Origin: JAIOHN01 sp038258185
GTDB taxonomy: Bacteria > Chloroflexota > Anaerolineae > Aggregatilineales > Phototrophicaceae
Assembly: GCA_038258185.1 (NCBI GenBank)
Contig: JBBSQD010000062.1
Span: 1-25,464, forward strand
DNA: 25,464 nucleotides
Direction: 5' to 3'
Part shown: positions 1-7,420 of the stretch, one piece after another
How positions within the stretch are numbered: position 1 is the first letter of the stretch
How the letters are laid out: each line of letters begins with the position of its first letter
Notes under the pieces: generated by a model
Databases searched by the model: none
What the model was told of the DNA's origin: nothing
What the model saw: only the letters and a program-made list of their open reading frames with translations
Program-made: the position numbers and the translations under genes

Positions 1-813
1 ATCCTGCCCAAAATCCTGATAATAACGGACGTAGAGCGGGAAGTGATCATAGCCCCAGGAGCCACCCGGCAGCGATTCAATTTCGAGATGGGTAAAGTTG
101 CCCATTTCGGGACGATTGCCCAGTTCCGGGTCATATTCCATCAGCAGGCGGCTGTTATAGAAGATGCCCATGTCCGCGTTTTTCGCCTTGATGGCGCTGG
201 TGCAACGCTGCATAAAGCGTCGTTCCAGCGAGAGCATATAGCGATTTACCGCGTCTTCATCGTCGATATTAATGCCATCCGCCACCAGTTGCTTGAGCGT
301 CTCGGTATTGACCGATGGCCCGCCGATGTAGCGAGTGATGTCGATAAAAATTTCGGCCACGTCGTACAGATCCATCACTTCTTCGATCTGCGCGATGACA
401 TAATCGCCATAACCGGTGTTCATGTCCAGATTTTTCCAGCCCGGTTTGAGCGGGGTGTGCGATGGCCCGGCGGCTGTGCCGGACGGCAGAATCTGCCGCC
501 ATTCCGGGTGAGTCTCCCAGGCGAGTTCGTCCCAGGTGACAGTGGTATAAGCCCCCACGCGGATACCCGCTTCATGACAGGCAGCCACCATCTCACCCAG
601 CAGATCACGATTGAGGCCGGGATGAACCGTGCCAATCTGGGTGGGATAATAACTATAGCCGTGATGACACTTGGCGAAGACCGTCACGGAGTTGACATGT
701 CCGGCTTGCAGCGTGGCGATAAACTCCGCGGCGTTAAAGTCCACGCCAATGTCGGGGATGTGGGGTGACGTGTGAAAGTCGAGATGGACCTGGCGAAAAG
801 GCAGTTCAGTCAT
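1..813 (-). CDS. Glycoside hydrolase-like protein, GHL6 type, C-terminus cut by window edge
   Basis: The reading frame stays open from an ATG at 811-813 to the left edge, giving 271 residues with no stop. It begins MTELPFRQVHLDFHTSPHIP and continues with a segment containing SVTVFAKCHHGYSYYPT, then LLGEMVAACHEAGIRVGAYTTVTWDE and HPEWRQ. These are hallmarks I associate with the TIM-barrel 'hypothetical glycosyl hydrolase 6' family, related to alpha-L-fucosidases and often carrying a C-terminal beta-galactosidase-trimerisation domain. That later part lies outside the window. No signal peptide is seen, so a cytoplasmic enzyme acting on imported sugars is inferred. The substrate is unknown. A GGAT motif about 8 bases upstream of the ATG is a weak ribosome site. 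Family confidence is good; enzymatic specificity is not supported. Confidence 0.8.
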   Translation of the reverse strand, partial: MTELPFRQVHLDFHTSPHIPDIGVDFNAAEFIATLQAGHVNSVTVFAKCHHGYSYYPTQIGTVHPGLNRDLLGEMVAACHEAGIRVGAYTTVTWDELAWETHPEWRQILPSGTAAGPSHTPLKPGWKNLDMNTGYGDYVIAQIEEVMDLYDVAEIFIDITRYIGGPSVNTETLKQLVADGINIDDEDAVNRYMLSLERRFMQRCTSAIKAKNADMGIFYNSRLLMEYDPELGNRPEMGNFTHLEIESLPGGSWGYDHFPLYVRYYQDFGQD

Positions 814-946
814 TTTATCAATCCATAAGTAATCAAAAATATTCGCTTATGATTGTACTGTCTTCTGTTAGGGTTCCCCATAACCACCCAGGGCAATCAC
901 ATTAAAATAGTGAGAGTGATATTGAACTCTAATGACCCCTCCCCAG

Positions 947-1013
947 CCCTCCCCGAATTCGGGGAGGGAGTCAGAAATGGCGAGTACAAAGTCTCCCCTG
1001 AATTCGGGGGAGA
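947..1013. repeat. Pair of G/C-rich palindromes around GAATTC
   Basis: Two hairpins lie in the 319-base spacer between the gene ending its upstream side at 813 and the small gene at 1133. The first, 947-968, is a perfect 22-base palindrome with CCCTCCCC and GGGGAGGG arms around GAATTC. The second, 992-1013, has TCTCCCC and GGGGAGA arms around TGAATTCG. The shared centre and similar arms show they belong to one dispersed intergenic repeat type. Each could act as a bidirectional terminator or a REP-like element. Confidence 0.7.
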
Positions 1014-1132
1014 TTTAGAGGGGGTTGAAAGATCAGTAGGGTTCACTCATCATCATTTCGCAATTTGATGCGATCACCCTGCATAACCACCTTTATACTT
1101 TGAGTGAGCTAAATCATACTCAGGATTTCACC

Positions 1133-1423
1133 ATGAAAATTAAAGCCTCTGATCTGCGACGTATCCTGGAGATTATCCTTACATACGAGGAAGAAATAGG
1201 AAACACAGAATTTGAGATTGATGTTGATTACTATTGGCATATTCCTAAAGAGATCAGATACGATCCATATTCCGAACCTGAACCAGCAGATTTAACCCTG
1301 GGTCAACTCACGTTTGATTGGGAAGAATTGGAACGCTTACAGGCCGATGAGTCGCGGGCGATAGGGTACTGTCTGGCCTGGCTTGGGCAAATTCTGATCG
1401 CTATTGGTGAAGAATACCCATAA
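1133..1423 (+). CDS. Small acidic hypothetical protein (96 aa)
   Basis: I do not recognise this protein. It starts MKIKASDLRRILEIILTYEE and is strongly acidic, with a PYSEPEPADLTL stretch in the middle and a hydrophobic end (YCLAWLGQILIAIGEE). There is no signal peptide or clear membrane helix. I chose ATG 1133 over the in-frame TTG at 1100 because AGGA at 1122-1125 sits 7 bases before it. A TATACT -10-like box at 1094-1099 would also place the transcript start after 1100. It stands alone between a divergent gene on the left and a convergent Uma2 gene on the right. Small acidic proteins of this kind can be immunity or partner proteins, but nothing here shows that. Confidence 0.7.
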   Translation: MKIKASDLRRILEIILTYEEEIGNTEFEIDVDYYWHIPKEIRYDPYSEPEPADLTLGQLTFDWEELERLQADESRAIGYCLAWLGQILIAIGEEYP

Positions 1424-1467
1424 AACTTCATATGGATTAGGCTTCCCCAAAGGGAGAAAATCGCAAC

Positions 1468-2016
1468 TTAGCGATTGAAAACATCCTCTACAGCGAGGCT
1501 GAAACCAGGAAGCAAATCACCGCCGCTGAGCGTGTCCGTAGCACTCAGAATTTGCGCGGATTGGCCGGGGGCGTGGATTTCGATCTCTTTGGCATCCGGC
1601 AGCACTACCCAAACGATGGTGCCTGCTGCCAGATAATTGGTCAGCTTAATGCGCAGGCTGCGCTCATCATCGGTTGGGGACATGACTTCAACAGCCAGAT
1701 CAGGAGCCAGCGGATTATAAGCCTGCTTCGAGGCTTCGGGCTGGCGCTTATAAGTAATTAAGGCGACATCAGGAATATAGCGCTCTGCGCCCACCACATA
1801 GCCACCATCTGCACCGGTCACGCGGCCTATACGCTGTTCGTCTGCGAAAAACAGCAGCTTTGCGCCGATATACATCGCGATCATGGACGAATAATTATTT
1901 GAAACCACCTCAATAATTTCTCCCGCCACGAGTTCTAACCGGCGTTCAGCATTCTCCGGCAATTGGGTGATGTGCTCAAAGTCTTCAGTTGTGTAAAGTT
2001 TCCTGTGGACAACCAT
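1468..2016 (-). CDS. Uma2 family (DUF820) restriction endonuclease-like protein
   Basis: The 182-residue length is typical of Uma2/DUF820 proteins, which have a PD-(D/E)xK nuclease fold and are abundant in Chloroflexota and cyanobacteria. Visible landmarks are the N-terminal ERRLELVAGEII segment, the YIPDVALI strand (PD), LAVEVMSPTD (the E-x-V motif) and the following LRIKLTNYLAAG with its lysine. Together these form the expected metal-binding centre. The start is well supported: GAGGTGA lies just upstream of the ATG at 2014-2016. It lies 56 bases behind the FAD oxidoreductase gene on the same strand, so co-transcription is possible. The biological role of this family is unsettled; transposon-derived or defence functions have been proposed. 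Confidence 0.93.
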   Translation of the reverse strand: MVVHRKLYTTEDFEHITQLPENAERRLELVAGEIIEVVSNNYSSMIAMYIGAKLLFFADEQRIGRVTGADGGYVVGAERYIPDVALITYKRQPEASKQAYNPLAPDLAVEVMSPTDDERSLRIKLTNYLAAGTIVWVVLPDAKEIEIHAPGQSAQILSATDTLSGGDLLPGFSLAVEDVFNR

Positions 2017-2072
2017 AAATCACCTCGTCAACTGCTCTCATTGTAGCACATATCACCCCTGTAATTTTGCAC

Positions 2073-3218
2073 CTATCCCAGGCGTTGCGCGCTGACCGCA
2101 CCGGGATGCGTCCCGTTAAGCAGCAGATCCACCGCGCGTTCGGCAGTGCCAGCCCCCATCGCCAGCCCATGCCCGTGAAAGCCCACCGCAAAACCGACGC
2201 GGGACTTATCCGGCAGGGTGCCGACCAGCGGCAGACCGTCCACACTGAAGCCCATGATCCCCGCCCAACGGCGTTCTATCGGCTCGGTGACATCCGGGAA
2301 GCGCTCATGCAGGTAATTTTCCAGCACACGCTGCACCGGATCAGTAATGCGGTCATCGGTGGTATCATTTTCCAGCGGCTTATTCTGCTTGCGTCCACCA
2401 CCGATCAGCAGACGGCCATCAAACGTCATGCGATAATACATATAGCCGTAATCGCTATAGCCGCAAGTGTTCATCACCGGGCCATTTTTCAGCGGTGCGG
2501 TAGCGATGCACTGGGCGCGAGTGGGAATCACCTTGCCGACAAAATACGGGTCGATCAGCGGTGAATAGGCATTGGTGCACAGCAGCACATTGCGCGCATG
2601 GAAAATAAACTGGCGCGTTTTGACCGTGACATAGTCCGGCGTGTCCTGCGTGATCTGGTACATTTCGTTATTGGCGATCAGTTCCGCGCCACTCTGCTTA
2701 AAGATGGCCTGCACCATCTGATACGGCTGGACGGCGGCGTCCTGCGGCTGCTCGATGACAGCATGGTAGCCGCGTCCGAGTGGGTCTTTTTGCTCATAGT
2801 GGATGTGGATGCCATCGGCTTCCAGTGCACGGGCGGCCTTTTCCAGTTCGTGTGCTTCTTCGGCACTTTCCGCCAGCAGCATGGAGCCGCAGTTGTCCAT
2901 CTGCACATCACCCTGACGGGCGAAATGGCGCAAATGACCATGAGTCGTGCGGCTGAGTCCCCACATCTCGCGGACGACCTCAATCCCATATTCCTCAATG
3001 GCCTGATGATAATAGGTGTCCAGCCCGGTAATCATAAAACCGGCGTTGCGGCTGCTGGCCCCCAGCGCGATATCGCGCATTTCGGTGATGACCACCTCAC
3101 GCCCGGCCTGACCTGCGAAATAGGCAGCGGAACAACCGACCAGCCCCGCGCCGATAATCAGAAAATCCACGTCACGCACAGGCTGATTGCCATCCGCCTG
3201 CCAGATCGAAACCGTCAT
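2073..3218 (-). CDS. FAD-dependent amine/amino-acid oxidoreductase (DAO family)
   Basis: This 381-residue protein carries the N-terminal FAD-binding Rossmann motif FLIIGAGLVGCSAAYFAG (GxGxxG at residues 23-28), with the acidic residue closing the second strand in VVITEM. ALGASSRNAGFM follows, typical of the DAO family (gamma-glutamylputrescine oxidase, glycine oxidase and sarcosine oxidase relatives). The C-terminal GLPLVGTLPD and GFHGHGLAMGAGTAE segments are the second FAD-contacting region. The overall arrangement resembles PuuB/OrdL-like oxidases, which oxidise an amine to an aldehyde or imine, but the substrate cannot be read from the sequence. No signal peptide is present. GAGGT about 11 bases before the ATG is a plausible ribosome site. 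The downstream Uma2 gene may share its transcript. Confidence 0.88.
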   Translation of the reverse strand: MTVSIWQADGNQPVRDVDFLIIGAGLVGCSAAYFAGQAGREVVITEMRDIALGASSRNAGFMITGLDTYYHQAIEEYGIEVVREMWGLSRTTHGHLRHFARQGDVQMDNCGSMLLAESAEEAHELEKAARALEADGIHIHYEQKDPLGRGYHAVIEQPQDAAVQPYQMVQAIFKQSGAELIANNEMYQITQDTPDYVTVKTRQFIFHARNVLLCTNAYSPLIDPYFVGKVIPTRAQCIATAPLKNGPVMNTCGYSDYGYMYYRMTFDGRLLIGGGRKQNKPLENDTTDDRITDPVQRVLENYLHERFPDVTEPIERRWAGIMGFSVDGLPLVGTLPDKSRVGFAVGFHGHGLAMGAGTAERAVDLLLNGTHPGAVSAQRLG

Positions 3219-3362
3219 AATGCAATGACCTCATTCAGATAAAGTTGCCGCTACAGCATACCGCGTGTCTTTAAGGATGTGCAATGACCAGCCGAACGGA
3301 AATACGGCTGGTCTCAAATCCATTTCAAACGGGAACGCCGGTTTCTTCCCGCCACAGTACCT

Positions 3363-3391
3363 TTGCACAACCTGTGCTTTACTGCTATCCT
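3363..3391 (+). promoter_or_regulatory. Candidate promoter for the SH3b lipoprotein gene
   Basis: TTGCAC at 3363-3368 and TATCCT at 3386-3391 are separated by 17 bases, close to a sigma-70-type promoter. It would start transcription near 3398, about 38 bases before the TTG start at 3436. The whole 3219-3435 spacer lies between divergent genes; no second convincing promoter was seen for the minus-strand gene. Confidence 0.4.
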
Positions 3392-3435
3392 TATTTTTTG
3401 GACACAGAATTTGGAAAGATTCTTCTGAGGTTACG

Positions 3436-4665
3436 TTGGTCAAATACTTACGTTTTGCGCTGATCAGTGTGTTCGGGATATTAGCGGCCTGTACAGGAGC
3501 CAGCCAGGAAGCCTTACCGGCAACCGCGACGCTGGCGCCGATTGTCAGCATGACTCCGCGTTTTACCGCCACACCCGTCTCCACACGTACACCCCTGCCT
3601 ACTTTTACATTGACTCCATCGGAAACACCGGTTCCGCCAACTCCGTCCAACACCTGGACACCTTCGCCAACCCCGCCCGTGATCGGCATTATCGCGTCGA
3701 TTGACACGGTCAATGTGCGCGAAGGGCCGGGGACGACTTTCAGCGCCTTTGTCGCGCTCCCCCCCGGCACACGGGTGGAAGTGCTGGGTCAGAGCGCCGA
3801 TGGCCGCTGGCTGAATGTCAAGCTGGAAGACAACCGCGAAGGCTGGGTGTCTGACCGGCTGCTGCGTTTACAGGAAACGGCGACTGCATTCCCGACGGTC
3901 ACGCCCACGGTTGACCTGACCGCTGTCGCGCAGGGAACTGTTTTCCCAACCGCGATTTTAGGCGGTGGCACAATTACGCCGACGCCACCCGGCTCGGTGA
4001 TTTCGCCCACGCCGGTCAGCGCGAGTTCCGCGGATGAAGACGAGGCAGTCGCCAGCCCAGAAGGCAGCCCAACGTCATTCCTGCCGATTATCGATGTCGA
4101 CGCCATTAACCTGACGGCAACCGCGTTAGCGGGTGGTGTGGTCGCGCCGACGCAGGTGCCGACTGATCGCGTCCTCAATACGCCGGTTCCCGGTCAATCG
4201 ACTCCGGCAACAGGTGCTACTGCGACCCTCCCCGGTGGAGCCGGTCAGCAGGGCAACACATCGACCCAACAAGGTGTGGATGTGCTGGCTTACTGCGATA
4301 ATCTGGCGTTTGGTGAACCGCCACCGACCACGCTGGCCGCTGGTTCCACGATTGATATCTGGTGGAGCTGGTTCGCGCGTACCGAGCAACAGGTGCGCGA
4401 TCACCTGAATAATGTCAGTTATCAGGTGACGATTGATGGCATTGCGCTGCAAAATCTCGACCTGTATCGCCAGCGCATCCGTCAGGAGAGCGACGGCAAT
4501 TATTATGTTTACTGGTATGTTCCCGCCGGCCCGTTAACCAGCGGTCAGCACAAGATTGATTACCGCGTGACGTGGAGTTCGTCCATCAGCGATGGCTATG
4601 ATACGTTTGGCCCCGGTACGGGTAACGTCCAGCAAAGCGGAAGTTGTACGTTTACTGTGCGATAG
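3436..4665 (+). CDS. Thr/Pro-rich lipoprotein with SH3b domain
   Basis: I place the start at TTG 3436, preceded by GAGG at 3427-3430. The product is then a 409-residue lipoprotein: MVKYLRFALISVFGILAAC with lipobox LAAC (Cys19). A longer frame to 3265 exists, but it would bury the signal peptide. After the anchor comes a Thr/Pro/Ser-rich linker (about 20-81). A bacterial SH3 domain (about 82-145) follows, with DTVNVREGPGTTFS and GWVSDRLL, the usual peptidoglycan or protein-binding fold. A second Thr/Pro-rich linker leads to a C-terminal beta-rich domain (about 280-409) with two cysteines and several aromatics (IDIWWSWFAR). That last domain I do not recognise by name. The protein is likely exposed on the outer cell surface. 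It converges on mutY. Confidence 0.85.
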   Translation: MVKYLRFALISVFGILAACTGASQEALPATATLAPIVSMTPRFTATPVSTRTPLPTFTLTPSETPVPPTPSNTWTPSPTPPVIGIIASIDTVNVREGPGTTFSAFVALPPGTRVEVLGQSADGRWLNVKLEDNREGWVSDRLLRLQETATAFPTVTPTVDLTAVAQGTVFPTAILGGGTITPTPPGSVISPTPVSASSADEDEAVASPEGSPTSFLPIIDVDAINLTATALAGGVVAPTQVPTDRVLNTPVPGQSTPATGATATLPGGAGQQGNTSTQQGVDVLAYCDNLAFGEPPPTTLAAGSTIDIWWSWFARTEQQVRDHLNNVSYQVTIDGIALQNLDLYRQRIRQESDGNYYVYWYVPAGPLTSGQHKIDYRVTWSSSISDGYDTFGPGTGNVQQSGSCTFTVR

Positions 4666-4678
4666 CCTTCACCCCTTG

Positions 4679-4717
4679 CCCCTCTCCCGCTGCTACGTGG
4701 GGAGAGGGGGATTTTTT
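4679..4717 (+). terminator. Rho-independent-type terminator after the lipoprotein gene
   Basis: CCCCTCTCCC (4679-4688) pairs perfectly with GGGAGAGGGG (4700-4709) and is followed by a run of six T at 4712-4717. It begins 14 bases after the lipoprotein stop and precedes the convergent mutY end. The same CCCCTCTCCC-type hairpin recurs in altered form near 16830-16920, so it may also be a dispersed repeat. Confidence 0.75.
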
Positions 4718-4734
4718 CAAGTTCACCATCAACG

Positions 4735-5820
4735 CTAAAGCAGCATGTTGCGGCGGGCGATTAGCGCCTGAATAATTTCGCGGTCGGCTTTGCCGAAGCT
4801 GTACTGCTCCAGATCGGCGGGTTTGACCCAGGCGAAATCACGCACGCCGATGGTCTGTGGCGGGCCGCTGGCATACTGGCAGGTGAAGGCGTGCAGCGTG
4901 ATTTTGAAGTGCGTAAAGGCGTGTTTGACCACCGTAAACAATTCACCAACTTCCACCTGAATAGCTAATTCTTCCTGCAACTCGCGCTTGAGACATTCCT
5001 CCAGTGTTTCGTCGGCTTCCTGCTTGCCACCGGGGAACTCCCACAGGCCACCGAGTAAACCATCCAACGGGCGTTGGGCGATCAGCAAAAAGCCGCGTTC
5101 ATTCCAGATGATGCCAGCCGTCACGTCATAATGTGGGGTGGGGGCACGTCTGGTTTTGACAGGACGCTCTGCCTGAGTGCCATGGGCATAGGCGCGGCAG
5201 TGGCGCTGAACGGGGCAGGTTTCGCACAGTGGATTGCGCGGTTTGCAGACGGTGCGCCCCAATTCCATCAAAGCCTGGTTGTAATCCCCGGCGCGATTAT
5301 CCGGCAGCCAGTTTTCGGCCAGCTTCCATAACTGTGCTTTGGTGTTGGTCTGGGTGACATCGGCTTCAAGGTCAATCAGGCGGGAGAAGACACGGATCAC
5401 GTTGCCGTCCAGCACGGGGGCGACCTGACCGAAAGCGATGCTGGCGATAGCCCCGGCGGTATAGCGTCCAATGCCGGGGAGCTGCTGCAAACCTTCCGCC
5501 GTGGTGGGGAAAATGCCGCCGAGGTCATGAGCGACGATCTGCGCGGCGCGGTGGAGATTGCGCGCGCGGCTGTAATAGCCCAGCCCTTCCCACTGTTTGA
5601 GCACATCCTCAAGCGGTGCATCCGCCAGACTTTCGACCGTAGGGAAACTGGTGAGGAAGCGCTCGTAATAAGGAATGACGGTATCCACCTGCGTCTGCTG
5701 AAGCATGATCTCCGACAGCCAAATGGCGTAGGGATTGCTGGTGCGTCGCCAGGGGAGATCCGCTGCGGCGTGGTCGTACCAGCTTAGTAAGTCCGCCGCG
5801 AGTTCAGGGTTCTGTGACAT
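4735..5820 (-). CDS. mutY: A/G-specific adenine DNA glycosylase MutY
   Basis: This enzyme removes adenine mispaired with 8-oxoguanine in base-excision repair. The 361-residue protein lines up with E. coli MutY almost residue for residue. SEIMLQQTQV gives catalytic Glu37. The helix-hairpin-helix LPGIGRYTAGAIAS is followed by LDGNVIRV with Asp138. The iron-sulfur loop has Cys192, 199, 202 and 208 in C-x6-C-x2-C-x5-C spacing. The C-terminal NUDIX-like 8-oxoG recognition domain (from about 230) keeps a nearly complete Nudix box (GGKQEADETLEECLKRELQEEL). The ATG at 5818-5820 is the natural start, matching the family N-terminus. It is a single gene, convergent with the lipoprotein. Confidence 0.97.
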   Translation of the reverse strand: MSQNPELAADLLSWYDHAAADLPWRRTSNPYAIWLSEIMLQQTQVDTVIPYYERFLTSFPTVESLADAPLEDVLKQWEGLGYYSRARNLHRAAQIVAHDLGGIFPTTAEGLQQLPGIGRYTAGAIASIAFGQVAPVLDGNVIRVFSRLIDLEADVTQTNTKAQLWKLAENWLPDNRAGDYNQALMELGRTVCKPRNPLCETCPVQRHCRAYAHGTQAERPVKTRRAPTPHYDVTAGIIWNERGFLLIAQRPLDGLLGGLWEFPGGKQEADETLEECLKRELQEELAIQVEVGELFTVVKHAFTHFKITLHAFTCQYASGPPQTIGVRDFAWVKPADLEQYSFGKADREIIQALIARRNMLL

Positions 5821-5903
5821 GGTTTCTCAATCATTGGTGTCTGTTGATGCCTCAACTATACCGCAGGCGGGTGGTTCGTCTCCAGTTGATAGTCGAAAGT
5901 CAT

Positions 5904-6129
5904 AGTTCCGAGTGCTGAGTCAAAGATTCAACGCAAAGGCGCTAAGACGCAAAGTTTAATTTGATGGCTTATTGCCGCTGCCGCCGAGGGGGGTGCGGCG
6001 GCAATGGCAAGAAAGTCGTTAGTCTCTAGTAGTAAGTCTTTAGTAAAGTGCTGAGTTCCGAGTGCTGAGTTAAAGATTCAACCTCCTGAAAAGCAAAGGG
6101 ATAAAAGCAAAGTTAAATTTGATGATTTG
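5904..6129. repeat. Duplicated intergenic module
   Basis: A module beginning AGTTCCGAGTGCTGAGT is present at 5904-5967 and again at 6054-6129. The first 29 bases match at 28 positions. Both copies go on to CAAAG-rich sequence and end in a shared AATTTGATG-like segment. The two differ by small insertions, so this is an older duplication. Low-complexity AGTCTNTAGT units (6013-6050) lie before the second copy. I see no gene in 5821-6302; it holds only repeats and hairpins. Confidence 0.65.
5972..6010. other. Long GC-rich hairpin between the two repeat copies
   Basis: TTGCC + GCCGCCG (5972-5976, 5980-5986) pairs with CGGCGGC + GGCAA (5996-6002, 6006-6010), a 12-pair stem with one 3x3 internal loop and a 9-base loop. 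No T-run follows on either strand, so it is not a textbook terminator. It lies exactly between the two duplicated modules. Confidence 0.55.
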
Positions 6130-6202
6130 CTGCCCATAGGAACTTCCTTCGGTCGCTGCTGCTGCGCGAAAAAAATGTGCGCAGCAAAAAGGTGAGCCAA
6201 GC

Positions 6203-6228
6203 GGACAACGCGGGCGTTGTCCCTACAA
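6203..6228. repeat. REP-like hairpin with (C/G)TACAA tail, copy 1
   Basis: A perfect 9-base stem, GGACAACGC with GCGTTGTCC (6203-6211 and 6214-6222), is followed at once by CTACAA. The same stem with GTACAA is at 7378-7403, and a divergent copy with CTACAA is at 22762-22789. Confidence 0.65.
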
Positions 6229-6258
6229 TAGAATAGCATGAGGTGCGTGACGCAGGGT

Positions 6259-6282
6259 GGACAGATGTCCGGTCATCTGTCC
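6259..6282. other. Perfect 9-bp hairpin downstream of the small minus-strand gene
   Basis: GGACAGATG (6259-6267) and CATCTGTCC (6274-6282) form a perfect stem with a 6-base loop, 20 bases past the stop of the gene at 6303. On the plus strand it is followed by CGTTTTT. On the minus strand no T-run follows, so its terminator role for that gene is uncertain. Confidence 0.5.
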
Positions 6283-6302
6283 CGTTTTTGGAGATGATTG
6301 GT

Positions 6303-6518
6303 TTACGAGGCTTTTTCGGGCTGGGCACAGTCGGGATAGGCGGTGACGGTTTTGCTTCTGCGCCCACCAAAACTGCTTTTCAGGGATTGATAGACCCGAC
6401 CCAATACCGGTCGCGGCCAGATTTTCCATCGGGGCTCGCCTTCGCGGTGATCTTCAAGCAGTTCGCGGATACGCTCTTCGTGCATAACTTTGGTGAGGTT
6501 GCTCCATCCAAAATACAT
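6303..6518 (-). CDS. Small basic hypothetical protein (71 aa)
   Basis: I do not recognise a named family. The protein starts MYFGWSNLTKVMHEERIREL, continues LLEDHREGEPRW and ends in a basic segment (SFGGRRSKT). An amphipathic helix in the first 30 residues and a basic tail could suit a small nucleic-acid- or membrane-associated protein. The start at 6516-6518 is chosen because AGGAG precedes it by 7 bases; an in-frame TTG at 6566 lacks this. It lies about 170 bases behind a MerR-type promoter (6696-6726), with a five-codon mini-ORF and a hairpin in the leader. This suggests inducible expression. Confidence 0.7.
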   Translation of the reverse strand: MYFGWSNLTKVMHEERIRELLEDHREGEPRWKIWPRPVLGRVYQSLKSSFGGRRSKTVTAYPDCAQPEKAS

Positions 6519-6576
6519 GATTATGCTCCTGTCTTTGCGGCTTGCTGCCGGACTGTAAAATGACAAAGTGAAACTG

Positions 6577-6599
6577 ACCGGAGTCGATAGAGACTCGGT
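6577..6599 (-). other. Leader hairpin before the small gene
   Basis: GAGTC (6581-6585) pairs with GACTC (6592-6596), and flanking ACC/GGT bases extend the stem with a one-base bulge. It lies between the mini-ORF stop (6641) and the start of the gene at 6518 in the predicted 5' leader. It could be part of an attenuator. Confidence 0.4.
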
Positions 6600-6640
6600 T
6601 GCGGTGGTGACCGGTATCGGTTATTCAGGGTTGCCGGGAA

Positions 6641-6658
6641 TTAACTTACAGTCTTCAT
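6641..6658 (-). promoter_or_regulatory. Mini-ORF with strong ribosome site in the leader (MKTVS-stop)
   Basis: Read on the minus strand, GGAGG is followed 7 bases later by ATG and only five codons (MKTVS) before TAA. It lies about 30 bases after the expected start of the MerR-type promoter and 123 bases before the 71-residue gene. A near-ideal ribosome site on so short a frame suggests a regulatory leader peptide, but chance cannot be excluded. Confidence 0.35.
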
Positions 6659-6695
6659 AAGGCTTCCTCCAGCCCGCTGTTGTTGTGATAGAAAC

Positions 6696-6726
6696 AGTCT
6701 ACAATTTCGAGCGCGCTCTAAGTCAA
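6696..6726 (-). promoter_or_regulatory. MerR-type promoter/operator for the small gene
   Basis: On the minus strand TTGACT (6721-6726) and TAGACT (6696-6701) are 19 bases apart. The overlong spacer holds a palindrome centred on GAGCGCGCTC, in the context CTTAGAGCGCGCTCGAAA. An overlong spacer with an internal dyad is the classical arrangement of promoters activated by MerR-family regulators through DNA distortion. The CTTAGAG-type arm resembles operators known for the family. A MerR gene lies about 0.7 kb away. Confidence 0.65.
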
Positions 6727-6824
6727 GCCCTCAATTTTTAAGCCTGTGAGATTATTTGATTATACAATACTTTCGACTAAAATAGAACATACGATCTAAT
6801 CCCAGTATCCACAGGAGAACCAAA

Positions 6825-7370
6825 ATGGCCGACAATTTTGCATTGGAACAGTTCCCGATTCTGAGTATGTTGTATGCTACCGAACCGCACCCTGATGACG
6901 CGCCAGCTTTAGATTTATTTGGGCAGTTCGTAGGCACATGGGATATGCGCGTGTCCTTTTTCGATGAGCACGAAAAGCAGATTTTTAACGGCAATGGCGA
7001 ATGGACATTCGCCTGGATTTTAGATGGCCGCATGATTCAGGATGTTCTGACGTATGCCCCATTAGATGATCCCGACGCGAATGTCCCCGGTAAGCGGCGG
7101 ATTGGCACCTCTCTGCGCCATTATCACCCTGATACCCAACAATGGGATGTGGTCTGGTTCGGTGCGACCAGCCACACAGTCATCAGCTTCAAAGGCGGCC
7201 AGGTGGACAGCGACATCCATCTGGCAGGCATAGAAGCTGATGACGCGCTCCTGAAATGGCAGTTTACGGACATCACCGAACGCTCGTTTCAGTGGCAGGG
7301 TTTCATTTCGACGGATCAAGGCTCAAGCTGGCGCATGGAACAGGAAATGTATGGTCAGCGCCGGGTATGA
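6825..7370 (+). CDS. Lipocalin/DUF1579-like hypothetical protein
   Basis: This 181-residue cytoplasmic protein has a pattern I associate with calycin-like domains of the DUF1579 type. FGQFVGTWDMRVSFFDE opens the barrel. GEWTFAWILDGRMIQDVL, GTSLRHYHPDTQQWDVVWFG and KWQFTDITERSFQWQGFIS then supply alternating beta-strands rich in tryptophan. Such domains often bind small hydrophobic ligands, but no ligand can be named. The ATG at 6825 has CAGGAG about 8 bases upstream. A REP-like hairpin starts 8 bases after the stop and separates it from the convergent MerR gene. The neighbouring GyrI-like ligand-binding regulator makes a shared role in sensing or handling xenobiotics conceivable. Confidence 0.75.
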   Translation: MADNFALEQFPILSMLYATEPHPDDAPALDLFGQFVGTWDMRVSFFDEHEKQIFNGNGEWTFAWILDGRMIQDVLTYAPLDDPDANVPGKRRIGTSLRHYHPDTQQWDVVWFGATSHTVISFKGGQVDSDIHLAGIEADDALLKWQFTDITERSFQWQGFISTDQGSSWRMEQEMYGQRRV

Positions 7371-7377
7371 GCATTGC

Positions 7378-7403
7378 GGACAACGCGGGCGTTGTCCGTA
7401 CAA
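7378..7403. terminator. REP-like hairpin between convergent genes, copy 2
   Basis: A perfect 9-base stem (7378-7386 and 7389-7397) is followed by GTACAA. It is the same element as at 6203-6228, nearly base for base. It lies between the stops of the convergent genes ending at 7370 and 7421 and may serve as a bidirectional transcription stop, though it lacks a T-run. Confidence 0.55.
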
Positions 7404-7420
7404 GATGCAGAAAATTGCGA

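Noticed and set aside
43..768. Long plus-strand open frame of 241 codons
   Set aside because: It lies wholly opposite the GHL6-type gene, whose protein has clear family motifs; the plus-strand product has no recognisable pattern and no ribosome site.
2598..3242. Plus-strand frame of 214 codons
   Set aside because: It is antisense to the FAD oxidoreductase gene, which has a complete set of family motifs.
6113..6370. Minus-strand frame of 85 codons in the repeat-rich spacer
   Set aside because: It runs through hairpin repeats, has low-complexity Pro/Ser composition, and overlaps the better supported small gene in another frame.
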